A stretch of 64,000 nucleotides of DNA from Paragordius varius. Lineage: Eukaryota; Nematomorpha. Under the pieces are notes generated by a model that did no database searches, had not been told where the DNA came from, and worked only from the letters and a program-made list of their open reading frames with translations. Each line of letters opens with the position of its first letter. The stretch's first letter is position 1. The translations under genes and the position numbers were made by a program. Below, piece by piece: positions 1-15,000 of the stretch. Location of the stretch: contig OZ176053.1 in assembly GCA_964247055.1 (NCBI GenBank), positions 3,658,001 to 3,722,000 of the forward strand, in the 5' to 3' direction.

Positions 1-2
1 TA

Positions 3-3000
3 CCATCTACTGTAAAAGCTACCCAATTTAGGGACAATGTTATTGGAACTTCAAAGTCGGACACCTATGCATTAATGAACGAAAAAAAGTACGTGGTAAA
101 AAGGGAATTTAGATGGCTACTGACATAAATAATTATTATCAGTAAACTATTATTTTTGAAACATAATATTTTACCTCCTTTTCTTTGTTTAATAATGATT
201 TTTTTGTGGCAAGTTTTTTATTTCAGTTGGGGCAAAAATAATAATACATTTTATATATTTTGCATTTGTCATCTATTTTTTTTCGTAAATTATCATAAGT
301 TTTTTACAAAAAAAAAGTTGTACTATAATCCATTGGTGCAAAATTATTAATTTATGTTTTTTCATCTTGATAGAAAGAAATCGTTCACACACACGGAGGG
401 AAGGCAGAGTACTTTGCAAAAGCATCGAAAACACTGGACCAAAAAGATATCCCCGTTATATTACATCTTTGCTGCACTTGTTAACGTTATTATACGTCAA
501 ACTTATGTCATATCTTTGATTCTCATGATGGTATGATAATATCATTAAAACTTTTTAAATCATTTAGAGATTATTGTTTAAAATTTTATGAAAAACGGTT
601 CTATAAAAATCGCTCAGTCAATCTAAACGTTTCTCATCATTCATATTGATCGAGAAAATGTTTATATTCAATAGGAAAACGATTTGATTGAACAAAAAAA
701 AGTATGATTAGTTATTGGTAAACCGTTTTTAGAGTGTAAAAAGGTATATTACAACATTATTGCTTTTTAAATAGGTATGGGCCATAACATATCATTCATG
801 GTTGACATTTGTCTTCTTGATTTGGGCATGTATTGTATGGATTACACCCAATAGTCGAACGGCTTGTCTGTATAGTTCACCCTTTTTCGTAGCATATGCT
901 ATGATTCTCATCCTTCTTCAATACATATATGGCTTAAAATTAACCAATTCTGAACTCCCTTCAGGGAGTTATCATGATTTCCCACTCACCCAATTCGGGC
1001 TGATAAAGTATCGATACCCTTGTTTGCCTTTAGCTCTAAAGACTATATACACTTGCTTGTTTTGGATAACTATGCGACAATTCATTATTGAAAAGAAGGA
1101 AGCTAATGTCACCAAAGTCGTAAGTATAGATGGACAACATTCTCAATTCATACGGGGTTCGCTTAAACCATCAGATATTGCTTCACAAGATGGGACACGC
1201 ATTACATCACGTCTCGGGGATATGGCTTATTGGTTGTGCGTTAAATATTGGATCCTTATATGTTGTGGTTTCCTACTCTTTATGGGTATATCATCATCCA
1301 ATGTTGTCCTCTACCGCATTGGATACGTTATGTTTTTCGTATTTTTTCTCATCGTTTTCCAAATTGCTTACAGGGTATGGCGCCTAACTATGTACGCTTT
1401 TTGGCTCTTTCTCATAGGCTATTCCATGATAATCCTAATCCTTATTTACACGTATCAATTCGAAAATTTCCCTGAGTTTTGGCACAATCGTACCCGATTA
1501 TCGTATGAATTCTTGAGGGATGTTGGCCTTGAACAATACGATACAAAAATGTTGTTTGTTCGACTGTTTACACCTACGGCCTTCATTGTCATCATTATAT
1601 TGCAAGTCCATTATTTTCATAAACCGTTTATGGAATGGTGTGATGTGGAGAAAAGAGCAACCGTTTCCCTAGACAGCAAAGATGACCTGCTAAGGTTGCG
1701 TGCCTCCGAACGCCGACTCCAAATAAACTTGAAGGAGAAAGAGGTGTTAGTCTATTACTTTTATTGGTTTTTGGGACGACTTGCCTATTACTGGCGTATT
1801 GGTGCACGTTATGCTTGGAGAGCTGCTCATATCCATTGCTTTAAACTTGTGGCTCTTGCGCTCATGTTTTTGGCCATTTACGAGGTAGCATTACATATAA
1901 TTTTTATCATTTTAATTCAATCGTAACATTTAATATATGTTTTAATTTGATATATCTACCGTAAATTTATTAATAAATATACTGAATAAATTGCTTAGTT
2001 TACTTATCATTTGCATATGTTCGAGACTAAAGTTTATATATACCACATAATCATTTTTAATCTCGTTTAAGCACCTTTTACTTATTTTTATTTAATTTAA
2101 ATTCAAAATTATTTTATAAGCATATAAATTGTAATTTAAATGCCTATTGATTTAGCCACAAGCCGTTAATGTTCCCTTTGTGATACTTGTTGTGATAGGA
2201 TTGGGTCTAAGTCCATTACAAACCCTAGTCTCATGTATAGCATCCATATGGGTCGGATGTCTCATTATCTCTAAAATGAGTTACCAACTCTCATACTTCA
2301 AAATTGAATATTTCGTCTCTAATTGCACGGTTTATATTTATATGTTACTAGAAATTAGGTTTACAAATTATATTTCCGAGTATTTTATGTTATCATTCAC
2401 ATTTATAGGGTAAACCTGGAGTTAATACTATGGTTGATAATGCTTTATGGCTTGGTTATTATAAAGTACCGAAAATTGCGCCATATATTAAGGTAATACA
2501 TAAATTGTAAATCCCTTTTTTATATAGCATAACTATATGATTATTGCTTTTATTTAGGGATATTTATGCTTACTTTTCTTATTGGCCTTCCAAAAAATTG
2601 TTCGATTACACGATCGAAAATTGCGAAATTCTTTGGCTACCCCGCCTCCAATGACACATTCACAACAATCAGGTTTTGGATTATAAGTTGTTTCATAGAA
2701 TTCAATTTTTATGTGGGCTTAAATCTGTCTCCGTATACTTTATATATATATCTTATATTCCGGTCTGGTTGTTTTTACTAAAAACGTTTTACTTCACTCT
2801 CAAAAATGGAAATAAATTTAATAGATTATATATAAAACTATAATTAAACATCAAATGTGCAAATCTCCATCTAAAAAATGTAATATTTAGCGTCACGTAT
2901 AATAAACGGCGATCCAATAATTAAAGCCAGACAAGATTATATGTATACAAATCCATTTACTAATTTAAAAATTAAACTGCATAGGAGGCAATAAAACAGT

Positions 3001-6000
3001 CCACATTACATCATACCTTAAAAATGTTGATCAAAGAGACCCAGGTCAAACCTCAAATGTCGCAACTTCTAAGGTTATTCCCCCTCATCTTACAACAACA
3101 AGTGGTGGGATAGGGGTCCAATCTATGGCTTACACAGTTTATGAATATATGATGTATTATGGTATTTTGTTTCCTGGTATAAATCGTCGACAAGCCGATT
3201 TGAGTGTCACGTATCTCCTCAAATATCTCGTCAATTTTTGTTTCTTCAAGTTTGGGATTGAGGTTTTAAGTTATTATTATTATTATGTTTATGAAATTTA
3301 TTTTTGTCCTAAAGATTTTTAGAAATAAAATTAACAAGCTTTGTTTGTTAGAACACATATTAACTTTATACATGGGGTATAGATAACTTTGATGAGTATA
3401 ATTGCAACTATTGGACTGAGGTGGGACGCTTGGTCAGTGATATATAGCGTATGGTTGGGTATTTTATTATTTCCATCCCGAAAACAATTAGCTATGATAT
3501 GGCCATTCTATGTCATGTTTTTGATTGTTGTCATACCACTCCAATACCTCTCTACGATTGGTATGCCGCCTGGATTATGTTTGGGTAAATAATATTAAAA
3601 GTTGAAAATAAAATTGAAGAAGCATTTTTTATTGTAAATTATGTTGCAAAATTTTCCAACTTGATAAAACTGATAACCGCAGAGATTTAAACAAGTGGTG
3701 AACCCTTGGTCAATATTAATCATAGTCTAGGGGTTTTCATATATATAGTGTGTATATATTACTATAATATAATTTTATTCCGTTTTACATTAACTAAAAT
3801 AAATAATTGGACTAAATAATATAACTCAGAATACAGCTAAATACTAGCATAATATTTATTTATAGACGTAAGGCTTATAAATTTTTTAAAATTTTATGTA
3901 CACTAAAGTTTTTAAAATATAATTATGATTAATCTTAAATATATATATTAATTTTATTTGTTAATTTAGAATACCCCTGGACGAACTCCATCAAACCTAC
4001 CTTAAGAAATTGGTTGTTTTTACCAGACTTTATCGTCTCACCCAGTAGCTATAAATTATCAAGTATGACTCTAATTTAATTTAATTTTTCATATTACATA
4101 ATAATTTATGTGATTCAATAGTTTTTGAATGACAAAAGTCGACAATTTATATACCAAGTATATATATGTACATTTTTAGCTGATTTCTTTCAACTCTTGT
4201 TTGCTACGTGTCAGTTAATGGTGTTTAAAATTGATTATGGGCCACACTCTGATATGCCTCCATCACCGTATGCTCTTGGGAGCAGTACTGCAACTGCTAA
4301 AGCAAATACTGATGATACCGAGGGTGGTCAAGTTACACCCGATTATGAATCACCACACATTACGAGTTATAATGGTTTACTGGGTGAACCTAAACATCAT
4401 GCCTCTATCTTCACCAAGGGCCTGGAACACTTTAAAAGTTTCTCGACAAACCTTGCCACCAACATAAGGAAGGGCAAAGCAGGAGCTTGGGCTACGCATA
4501 AAAAATCATCGCCCACACTCTTACCTACATCGGCTACCTCGAGAGGTTCACTCGATCAAGGTTTAGATTCTGTACGACGGGTCAGTGGTGGCTTAGGAGG
4601 GTACGTTTTAGATTATAATACTTTCCTAAAGTTTTTTTGTCCATAACATTTTATTAATTTGTCAATGCCATGTTTCTTGATAAGTTTCGGGGATAGTGGG
4701 TTAAAGTTTAAGTAAAGCCTTAAAGATTTTGGTCAAAATGGTTTTGATTAAGGTAGCGTAGCGTTAGGTATAACAGGTTTGGCTATCTCCCCTATTTTTA
4801 ATGTATCTCTCCCATTATGCCGAGATTTATCACCACATTATTTATGTATTAGGAATTATTTGTACAAAACAGGGCAGGGCCTTTAATTTTATTTGAATGC
4901 CTTATGAACATAATTGATTGTTTTTTTGGATATGGCATTTTGATATAAATCATGATTTTGTAGAAAGTGTTTTAATCAAATGAAAATTCAACTGTAAAAT
5001 ATTCTTCAGATTTTGCATTTAACAATTCACATATTTCACAATAATACTAAACTAATATATCATTGATATAAATTAGTATGCTTATTATTAAATATTTATT
5101 CTTATTATATCTATAATCCACCATTTTCTTAATATATTTTAAATTATCCATATGATTTGTGTTATTCACGATTGTGTAAATGTTTCTGGAAATTTAAAAA
5201 TTTTGTTTTAGGAAAAAAATGAATCCTTATAATACAGATAAGGAAGTTAGTTATGTTTAAATGCAGAAAAATTATATTAATTACCCTTTAAAATTTTTGT
5301 GGTTATTACTAGACGATTTATGATTGATAAAAATATATTTTATATCATCATTTGTGTAGAGAACTCAAAAGGACCGAATCAACGCGCAGTAAATCGTTTC
5401 ACTTTTTGTTTGATCGTAAACATTTGCACAGACCATCATTTTTCGGGCGAAGTGCCCCAACCTATTGGGTTCAAGATTATGAGGGTGGAAGTAATCGCGA
5501 AATTTGGAAATTAGAAAATCAAGACATACAAAACCCTATCCCTGATTATGTCACGCACACAAGGTAAGCAAATTTTTATTAAACTTTGCTCATTTTTAGC
5601 TAATTTTTTATCAGAAAATTATTTTTTAATGCATATTTTTTACATATAGCATACATAAGTAAAGCTTTTTGGCATTATTCTAAATTTTCAAAAATATTTT
5701 AGAACTCTGTTGGACAAATTGAAATTTGCCTTTTTCTCCTATTCATATTGGATAACTTTAACCATTATCCTTATTACGGCAACTAATCGTGTAAGCCTAT
5801 TTTGTATGGGCTATTTGATTGCATCCTTCTTTTTTTTGTGGTATGGGAACGAGCTTTTCCTTAAACCCCTTAAAACGATCCAACATTTGTAAGATTTTTA
5901 ATTGTTTACTAATGTACAGTATAGTAATTATTAATTAATTTTCTATATTTATATAGTTGGACTTTTCTGATAGCATACAATTTCTGTGTTATATTCATCA

Positions 6001-9000
6001 AAGCCTTCTTACAGGTATATTTATATTTTTTCAATAATCTTTTTTTTAAATCTTTTTTTCGTATAGGTTATTGGCTGTGTATATATGAAATCGTTGGAGG
6101 GAAATTTATGTTGGTTAGTTCAACTTTTAAGCATTGCATGTTTAAAAGCTGGATTTGGGACATCGCGAGGTATATTTTATAATAAAAAAAGGCATTTTGC
6201 CTAATTTTTAAATAAATACACAAAAGATTATTTATTATTATCACTTTATTCCCCATTTGATTAACTGGAAATCGTTTAATTCATTGGGAGAAGATATTAA
6301 TTTTTTTATTAAAACAAGATTTGAACGTTTCTGAGGAATGTACCGTACCCGTGGAACAGGCTGGAATCCTGTGGGATGGTATTTGTTTTGCATTTCTCAT
6401 TATGCAAAAGCGTATTTTCGGCAGTTTTTATTTTAAACACATCATTACTGAAATTTATGCTCAACAGCTTTTGGCTTCCAGGTTAGATTGATTTATGTAT
6501 ATTGGGTTAAAAATTTACTTTTTAGATATTTACAGTAAAAATTGGAATTATACGGACAAAACGTAATATAAAGACAAATATTTTTTTCTCAAAAGACAAC
6601 CATACTTTTTTAAAACTTAATTTTTATTATATAAATTATATAACTACATTTGTAAATTATATAATTGATTGTTTTACCACTTTATATATCAATTTTTACT
6701 TTGCAGTTTAAAACCATGAGTTATATTTAAAAAATCTTAGATTTAAAAAGTATGGTTGTCTAGAAAAAAATATTTGTCTCTATATATTTACGTTTTGTTC
6801 GTATAATTTCAGTTTTTACTGTAATTTTTGGACTTTTAAACGTTAATTTTTGAACTTATTTCAACTTTTTACTTTTTAGGGGAGCTGAATTGGTTAACCA
6901 AATAAAATGGAAAGAGGTCAACGAACAAGAAAAACGTGAAATCGAAGTTATGCAAAAGATTAAGAAAAAGATGGAACAAATTAAAAACCAGAACCTTAAA
7001 ATGCAAAGGAAACTCACAAGTGAACCTAATGAACATTTTCAAGGTAATAAATTTACATAAATAGGGATACATATATTTATTACAAATTCAAACGTAATAA
7101 TATAAAACGAATATTTAATTTTTTTATATATATAAAAGATTGGAATAACCATTTTAATATAAACACTTTTTTCATATATTACATCTTATTCGAAAGCGCC
7201 AAAAATATCTGAACAAAAATTAAAACAAAACATATCAAATTTTGGTGTTTTGAGCCGATATGTTAAACAAACACTCTATTATTCCAAACCTAATCCACCC
7301 ATCGTTTCATCATCCATACACCCCAGTATTTATCCCAAAAGCCACGGTTTTTATGGTGGTGACGAACAAAACAACAAACCTACAACCATATCAAGATCAA
7401 AATCGATTGATCTTGGAATTATATTTATAGGATTGGAACGAATCACTGAAGAAAATGAAACATCTTTCCGGGAAACTTTAGATTCAAACACTTTTAGCAG
7501 CTTGCATAAAAAACGGTTTCGTAGCCAAAGTCTTGAAGATTTAATACTCGATTCCAATGATATCCCATACCTCAAATGGCAAATGGGGGAAAAATTGTTG
7601 GATATAAGTCTTGATCGAACATCTGACATACTTTCACCACGTACGAAAAAGAAATTATTTAGTTCAACCTTAACTAGTACATCTACAAAGAAAAGATTAG
7701 GATCTTTAATTTCAACAGCTGATTCTAAAGGTTTAAGAAGCATGGCCAAAAAAGCTCATCCGCCATTATCCCGACACCAATGTAATTATCGGTGTTGCTT
7801 GTCCAAAATTTAATCATGAGTGAGAAAAAAATGAAAAATCCTAATTTCATAATGCTTTCAGACATTTGATATTAGGTGTAAATACTTTTTATCTATGCAT
7901 TTTGAAATGATATGGACAAATCATTTTGAAATCGTTAGATAAATTCATGTTCCAATTTATACTCATTCCATGATTAACATTTATCACTGATTAATCCTGC
8001 AATGACATTAGTTTTTTCCAAAAAATACCCCCTTAATATGGGCTACTATTCCCATATAGGGTGTCGTACAATGATGTATAGTTCTTACAACCTATAGTTA
8101 TAGAAAAACTATATGATATTTGTCCTTTGCCTAAAAAATAATGTTCAGTTTTAATTCGGAAAAAACTGGATTTATTCGTCCTTCTGGTTTGTGTATTAGG
8201 TATGTACCTGAAAAAAAATTTCCGCATTGGAATTTTTGTCAAAAGATTTGTGTTATACTTGCTTCGCGATTAGGATTAATTCGTTTGTATTTTTCAGTTT
8301 TCATTTATTTTTGTGCATGTTATGCATGTGTGAATTTCAAACAATTAATTTGTATGCAATAATGATATAATATAATTATTTAATCAATTTAGCTATCCGT
8401 TCTGGCGATTATTACATGTTTGATGATGTTTCCGATGAAGACTCCGATAACGCCCTGGCAGAATTGGAATACAAAGAACCGGAACCACTTGAAGGGGATG
8501 AAGCAAGCACTGGGATAGGGCCAATTGAGGTTTAAAAAATTAACGCGTATATCAAAATATAATGTAAAAACGGTTAATTAATTTTAATAATTTGCATTAT
8601 ATCTCTAATTTTTGGTTGTTATGGAGTTAAATTATTACTTAACTCGAACGATTTTATTCCCTATTAAATCATTTATTTATCGATTATGTTTTGGTTTTGA
8701 AATTGCTAGGTTAGGTATAACTTTATTTAATATTTGATAAAGTAAAAATTATTTTTGTTATAAAAAGTTTAATATATGGGCCAAATTAAAAATTTCACAG
8801 GTTTAAACACCAATCTTCCTATTTTTGTTCTCAATCTAATTATTAATTGATATTTTAGCTCCTGAATGTGGCATTAACCAAGGGTGGTATTAAGGGGGCC
8901 GTTCAAGAGGGTCGTCAACGCGAACAATCCCTAAGCCTTAGTCGCGAGGGTAGTATTGCCTCCACATCAAAGAATGATGAATATATTTTAACTGGTAAGT

Positions 9001-12000
9001 AACACTTTTTAGATAATCCTTTTTTATCTGGAAATAAAATTTTGGTTTCTTTTTTCGATTCGATAAGAACATAATATATTTAGCTTTAAGTAAGAATCAT
9101 ATTTTTCTATTTAAATCAAGTATTACTGATAAATTATATTCCATTTGTATGTAAAATAATAAAATAACCAAATATCATGATAATTTATCATGGTTTTATT
9201 GTGACGCCATTTAATACAACATAGGTGCTGGTACACGACCAACGCATGGTGGTGGAGGTCGCCAGAGTCGTATCAGTATTTTGGAACCGATTCAATCAAG
9301 CGATGATGAGGATGAGCCTGAGATCACTAATGTAATACATTTTGTCCAGTTTTTACCCAATAATTTCTATGTAAAAAAGTTGTTTTTGAATAAAAAAATG
9401 ATGTTTTTGATGAGAAAAAATGTTATTTTTAGCATTTGAATTAAAAGTGTGTTGCTATTGAATTTCAAAAGTAATGTTACTAAAAAAAATTGGTATATCA
9501 TACAGATTTTAGAGTATAATCCTATTTTACAAATATTTATTTAAATAATGCTTTTGTTACTGTTCTAATTTGTAATTACACAATATAACACAGTAAAAAA
9601 ATTATCCCAAATATATATATAATATAGGCAAACCCTCGACAACCTGCCATAGTAACAAGCGCACAGGATACTTCGGAAAGGCAAATAGTATTGTGGTCGA
9701 GGGATCAACCCAACAGAAATATCAATGATGATGGAAATGAAAGACCACCTCCATATAACTCTAATACTGACAACCAAAATATAGATAATGATGTAAACGG
9801 TGAAGATCAAGAAGGCGAAAAAACTGGTTTAATTAATAAATTATGCTTGAAACAGAAATACTTTTTAATTTTGAGGTTTTAAAAAAAAATTTTGTTAAGT
9901 CAGGTCAGGTTAACTTTCATCAAAAGGCAAGAAAAAATTTACCATATTTTATATTTGATATTTTGTTATCTGATTTCAGGATTTAATGACTACTTTTTAA
10001 AATTTTAGTATTGATTTTTCATATCTTATTATAAAATCAGCTTGAGATTGTAAAATTAATTTTGAACCGAACGCAAATGAACATTTTTATTAAAAATCAA
10101 TTTTGGCGTTTTTTAAGAAAAAATTCTACCATCAAAATCAGTGATTAATTTGATTTAATTTTTTACATCTAATTGTATTAAGGTAATGGTATATGTGCCA
10201 AAATTCATGATTTTTTCCATTTTATGCTTCTATTCTTCTATGGGCTATTGGAAAGTGCAACGCAACAATTGAATCGTATTTCACGGGATTATCGGTAAAA
10301 TATATTTTTTATAATCAGATTACTCATTCACGAGATATTTGTTATTTTATTACTAAACGATAAGTTTTTATATGCATCTGTTAAAATTTTAAATTTATTT
10401 TGTAACCATATAATTTACAAATCTTTGCGCAACAATATTATCGATACATAAAATTAAATATATTATCCATTAATATACCTTTAGTTACATAGCTAACATT
10501 CTATCCTATGAAAAAGGACAACGCAAAGAAGAAGAAAGGGTATATATTTGCAAAATCAATTTTTCATTTTATAGATTAATTTTGACTTATATTTTTATTT
10601 TGTTAATTTAGCAACGTCGTATGCAAACTCAAATACCGGAAACAATAAAATCGGTAGAAATACCCATGGACACAAATAGGTTAAGAAAAGATCTCATCTA
10701 ATTTTTAAATTAATAACCAAATATTTTTAATAAAATAATTATCATCAAAGCAGAGGTTCTTCAGAGTTGAAGGTAGCTGATTTGAGATAAGTTTTTATTG
10801 CTGTTTTTTAATTTTTTCTATTTTCCGCATCTTCTATTTTTAATTTGGTCTTATAAAAATAATATTAACCATATTAATTGGAAATATATATAATTTAGAC
10901 TGAGCTTACAAAATGGAACCGAAGAAATGAATGATGATTTGGGTTGGAAAACGCCATATAAAACGTATTTTTTGGAATTAAACAATAAAATATCGCTTTT
11001 CTTATTTACCTTGTTACTATTCATTATATCTTTATGCTTAGATGATATCTTTTATGATAATATTCCTCATCTTCTGTTAATATGTTAGATATGAAACATT
11101 TACTCAAGACGAAACAGCTCAGCTCAAACCTGACCGTAGTATTGTGATCAAATTCCTAACTGCCCTGTATTACGTTTTTATTTCTCGGTCTGAATTAGTT
11201 TGCTATTTTCTAGTCGTGCTCAATATGTTACAAACGGCATCTATACTGGCTATGCCGCCCCCTTTTATGGTCTTTTTATGGGGTTAGAGAAATCTATAAT
11301 AATTTTTTTAGCCAATTTATTTTCATATGTAATTGTTTTGCAACATTAAATAAATCGTTACTTGTTATACATAGATCTCATCTAAATTCAATTTATTTAT
11401 CAATAATCTTTGTGTTTAGGAACATTATCAATCCCAAGACCATCAAAAACGTTTTGGGTCAGCCTTATAACTTATGTTGAGGTAAATATTTTTTCCAACG
11501 ATTTTTAACACATCATTTAATTTCCACATCGATTTTTTATTAGAGATTTATATAAATAAAAAGATCAAATTATCAGGTGACGTAAACCTCAAAGACCAAT
11601 CTTTTTTAAAAACGCAATCCTACTTTTTTTAAACCTTTCTAAATGATTACATTGTGATATGTAATTAAGATAATAATTTTCGCAACCAAAACTTTAGATT
11701 ATTATATAAAAAATATCAACTTTTATAAAAGTATACGAATATCTTTTATAAAAATATATTTGTCTCTTATATAAATTTTTACTGTAATAACAATTATAAA
11801 TTGTTTGTAGGCCGTGGTTATAATCAAATACCTTTTCCAATTTGGATTCTTTCCGTGGGTCGGCCAAGAACGTGCTAAAAATCCCCTTTGGCCACCCCGA
11901 ATCATTGGGATTGAAAAGAAACAACATTATGCCGTATATGATTTGGTACTTTTGTTGGTACTCTTTTTCCATCGCTCTATATTGAAGGTTAGCGAATTTG

Positions 12001-15000
12001 ATCTTTTTTCGGAAAGCGTGTTTATAATAGTTATTATAACTAGATTACGAATGTTTATAATAATTCTTTTCATTTATTACCTCCATTTTTATACAATATG
12101 AATTATTTTTAACATTTTTGGTAAGTATTCGTTTAATAGATACTATTTTTATTAGTTACGGTAAACTATAATTTAAAACCTATAAATATTGTATTGGATT
12201 ATAAACACTTTATATAATGTTGGCATACGAAATATAGAGTTTGGGTCTTTGGAAGGATAACATAAAAGTACGTACCGGATCTAGAGATTATTTCAAAACT
12301 ATGGCTGGTAAGTGTTTGAAATTTGCTAATATACTTTATAACATATATATACCATTTACAGTTCAAATTCACTCTTAACCAATTCATTCACCCTAAAAAT
12401 AATTTATGTGTTTTCGGCTAATATAACTACTCATCATTAATATTAAATATGTCTTGATGGGATAGTCATTATTCTTTCTGTATTATTTTGATTTTGAGCA
12501 AAATTACATTTTTAAAAATATTTAAGTAATTTTTAATCTTAAAAAACACCTGATTTATTTTAGGGTGAATTTAAATTGTTTAAGGGTGATTTTGAACTGT
12601 AAATGGTATATATATATATATATATAAATTATTCTATTATTTAATAGAAGATCAAAATGGGGCTGAAAATACCTCCATTAGTAAGTCAGAAAATACGCCG
12701 ATATTAAAGGATAAAAATATGTTTTCGAATAACGGGAATCAAAATGGGCTAAGACAGCGAAGAAATAACAATTCCAATAATAATATAAATAACAAAATGG
12801 TAAAAATCAAATAATTAATTATCTCATAAAACTTTAATTAATACTTTCATCATTTTTTAAAAAACATTGTTTATATTCTTTTGAATTTGTTAACAATGTA
12901 CTCTGGCCATATAAAAATCGAATTATTTTTTGGTTTAGTAAAAACATATATTTTCATCGGTTAGAAAGATGATTTCTTATGACCATTAATGATTTCATTA
13001 ATAAGCAATCAAACTTATCATTTTTAACCGGTTAATATCTAATTCTATCCTAACCATATCTATCACTTTTTACAAAAATTTAATCATTGACCCCTTTATA
13101 AAAAAAGCAACATTGATTGTACATATTACATATATTGATATTTTTAGGAGCAAATTAATCCAGGTTTTCAATCAGACTCTCCCAGGACAACTAATGTTTC
13201 TGTTGCTCAAACTTCAGTCACCTTATCTTCTTCTAATGCGACGACTCCAACCGATTTAATTAACACATCCACAACAAATCATGGCGTTGCAAATTTAAAT
13301 AGAAACAACAATAATAATAATAACAATAACAATAGTATTAACAGTAATAACACATTATCCATAATGAACGGAGAAGATATAAATAATAATAATACATTAC
13401 AAGGTGATATATCGACAACATCAATGTTACCAAAAAAAGCTCCTCTCCTACTCATGACTTGTGAATTTTCGCATTACTTTAAAACGTTTTGGAATTTTTA
13501 TGACAAAGTTTTACATCCACAGTTCCGTGTAACGGTCGATGTTTATGCGCCCATGTTCCTGTGTGATTTCATAACTTTCCTCATTGTCGTGTTTGGGTAA
13601 TATAAATAATTAGCTAACACAAATATTTTTGCTAATATATAAATTTCATTTTATTTTTTATCAGAGTGCTATATTTTGTAGTTGTTTATCTCTCTATGTT
13701 TTTTTTTCTTGGTAATAATTAGTTTTTAAGATTAAAGGAATCAACAGATTTATGGTATAATTTTAATATTAATTGAATCCAATGGTAATGTGTTTCAACC
13801 GCTACAATATTTAATTTTATTTGTTTAATTTAATTTTTTTTTCTTTACACAATTTCATAAAAAAGTCATTTGTTTAGAGAATTTTTTGTTTAACCAAACT
13901 CGGCATTGTATGATAATTTACCAATTGTGCCTCATTTTACAATTTGTTAATGTATTTTTTTCCATAGATAAGGCTTGATATCTATTACTAAATCTCACAT
14001 AATATTACTTTTTTTTGAATCATGATTATAGATATTCGGCATTTGGTTCAGGCACGCCCGAGGACGGAGATGTTACAAGTTATATAAAACAGGATAAAAT
14101 TCCCATTCCTTTTCTCATAATGTTGGTCGTTCAATTCGCCCTTATTATAGTGGATCGGGCACTTTTTCTCCGTAAAAATTTATTGGGAAAATTAGTCTTT
14201 CAATTCATATTGGTAATCGTTGTACATATTTGGATGTTTTTCCTGCTACCCGCATTCACTGACAATGAATTTTACAATGTAAGTGTGATGTAATTTTGTC
14301 TTTAAATGCATTAATTTATAGTGCAAAAATGGGCGAATTTTCAATTAATTTTTTCTGTACGTAAGATGTATAATTACTTTATTTAACAGTAAGTTGTACA
14401 AAAAATTAATATATTTATAAACAAACTGCTATATTAGATATTTTTGGAGATAATTGTAATATATTTAACATTGTAGAACATACCTGCCAGATTATGGTAT
14501 TTTTCAAAATGTTGCTACTTCCTTCTATCATCTTATCAAATACGGAGTGGTTATCCCACCAGAATTCTTGGGAATTTCCTCACTAAAAAATATAATTATT
14601 CCAACCTTATCCTATTTAAAGGGTATTATATATTTAATATATTTTTCTATATTTATACTAATTTAAAAAATTTGTGCCGGCAACATCACATTACTAAATA
14701 ATGAATGCTACAACGTTTTCCCCTTATTTAATTTTTTGTCCTTAAATTTCCGAAAATATTTTTATGGTAAATTTGGTGCCTTTGATTTTCATACCACGAT
14801 TATAAATTTTCTATACTATATACTTGGGTATTATATGGTTTTTTTTAAATATATATTTGATTCAATAAGCTTTACTATAATTCCATTTTTGTGGGAACTG
14901 CGGGCCTTAATGGATTGGATGTGGACCGATACTTGTATGTCACTCAATTCTTGGTTAATCATGGAGGATATTTATGCCAGCATCTTTTTGTTAAAATGTG

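Noticed and set aside
2888-2984. Open stretch (ASRIINGDPIIKARQDY) between two PIEZO exons, first taken for an exon.
   Set aside because: No donor gives the right phase, while exon 2558-2672 joins exon 2985-3262 directly in phase with GT-AG borders.
4122-4179. In-frame extension upstream of the PIEZO exon at 4180 (NDKSRQFIYQ).
   Set aside because: Phase from the previous exon and the family alignment (DFFQLLFA after YKLS) place the acceptor at 4177-4179.
14736-14869. N-terminal extension of the frame containing anchor exon copy a.
   Set aside because: It is intronic: low-complexity aromatic residues with no family match, upstream of an acceptor that keeps the frame.
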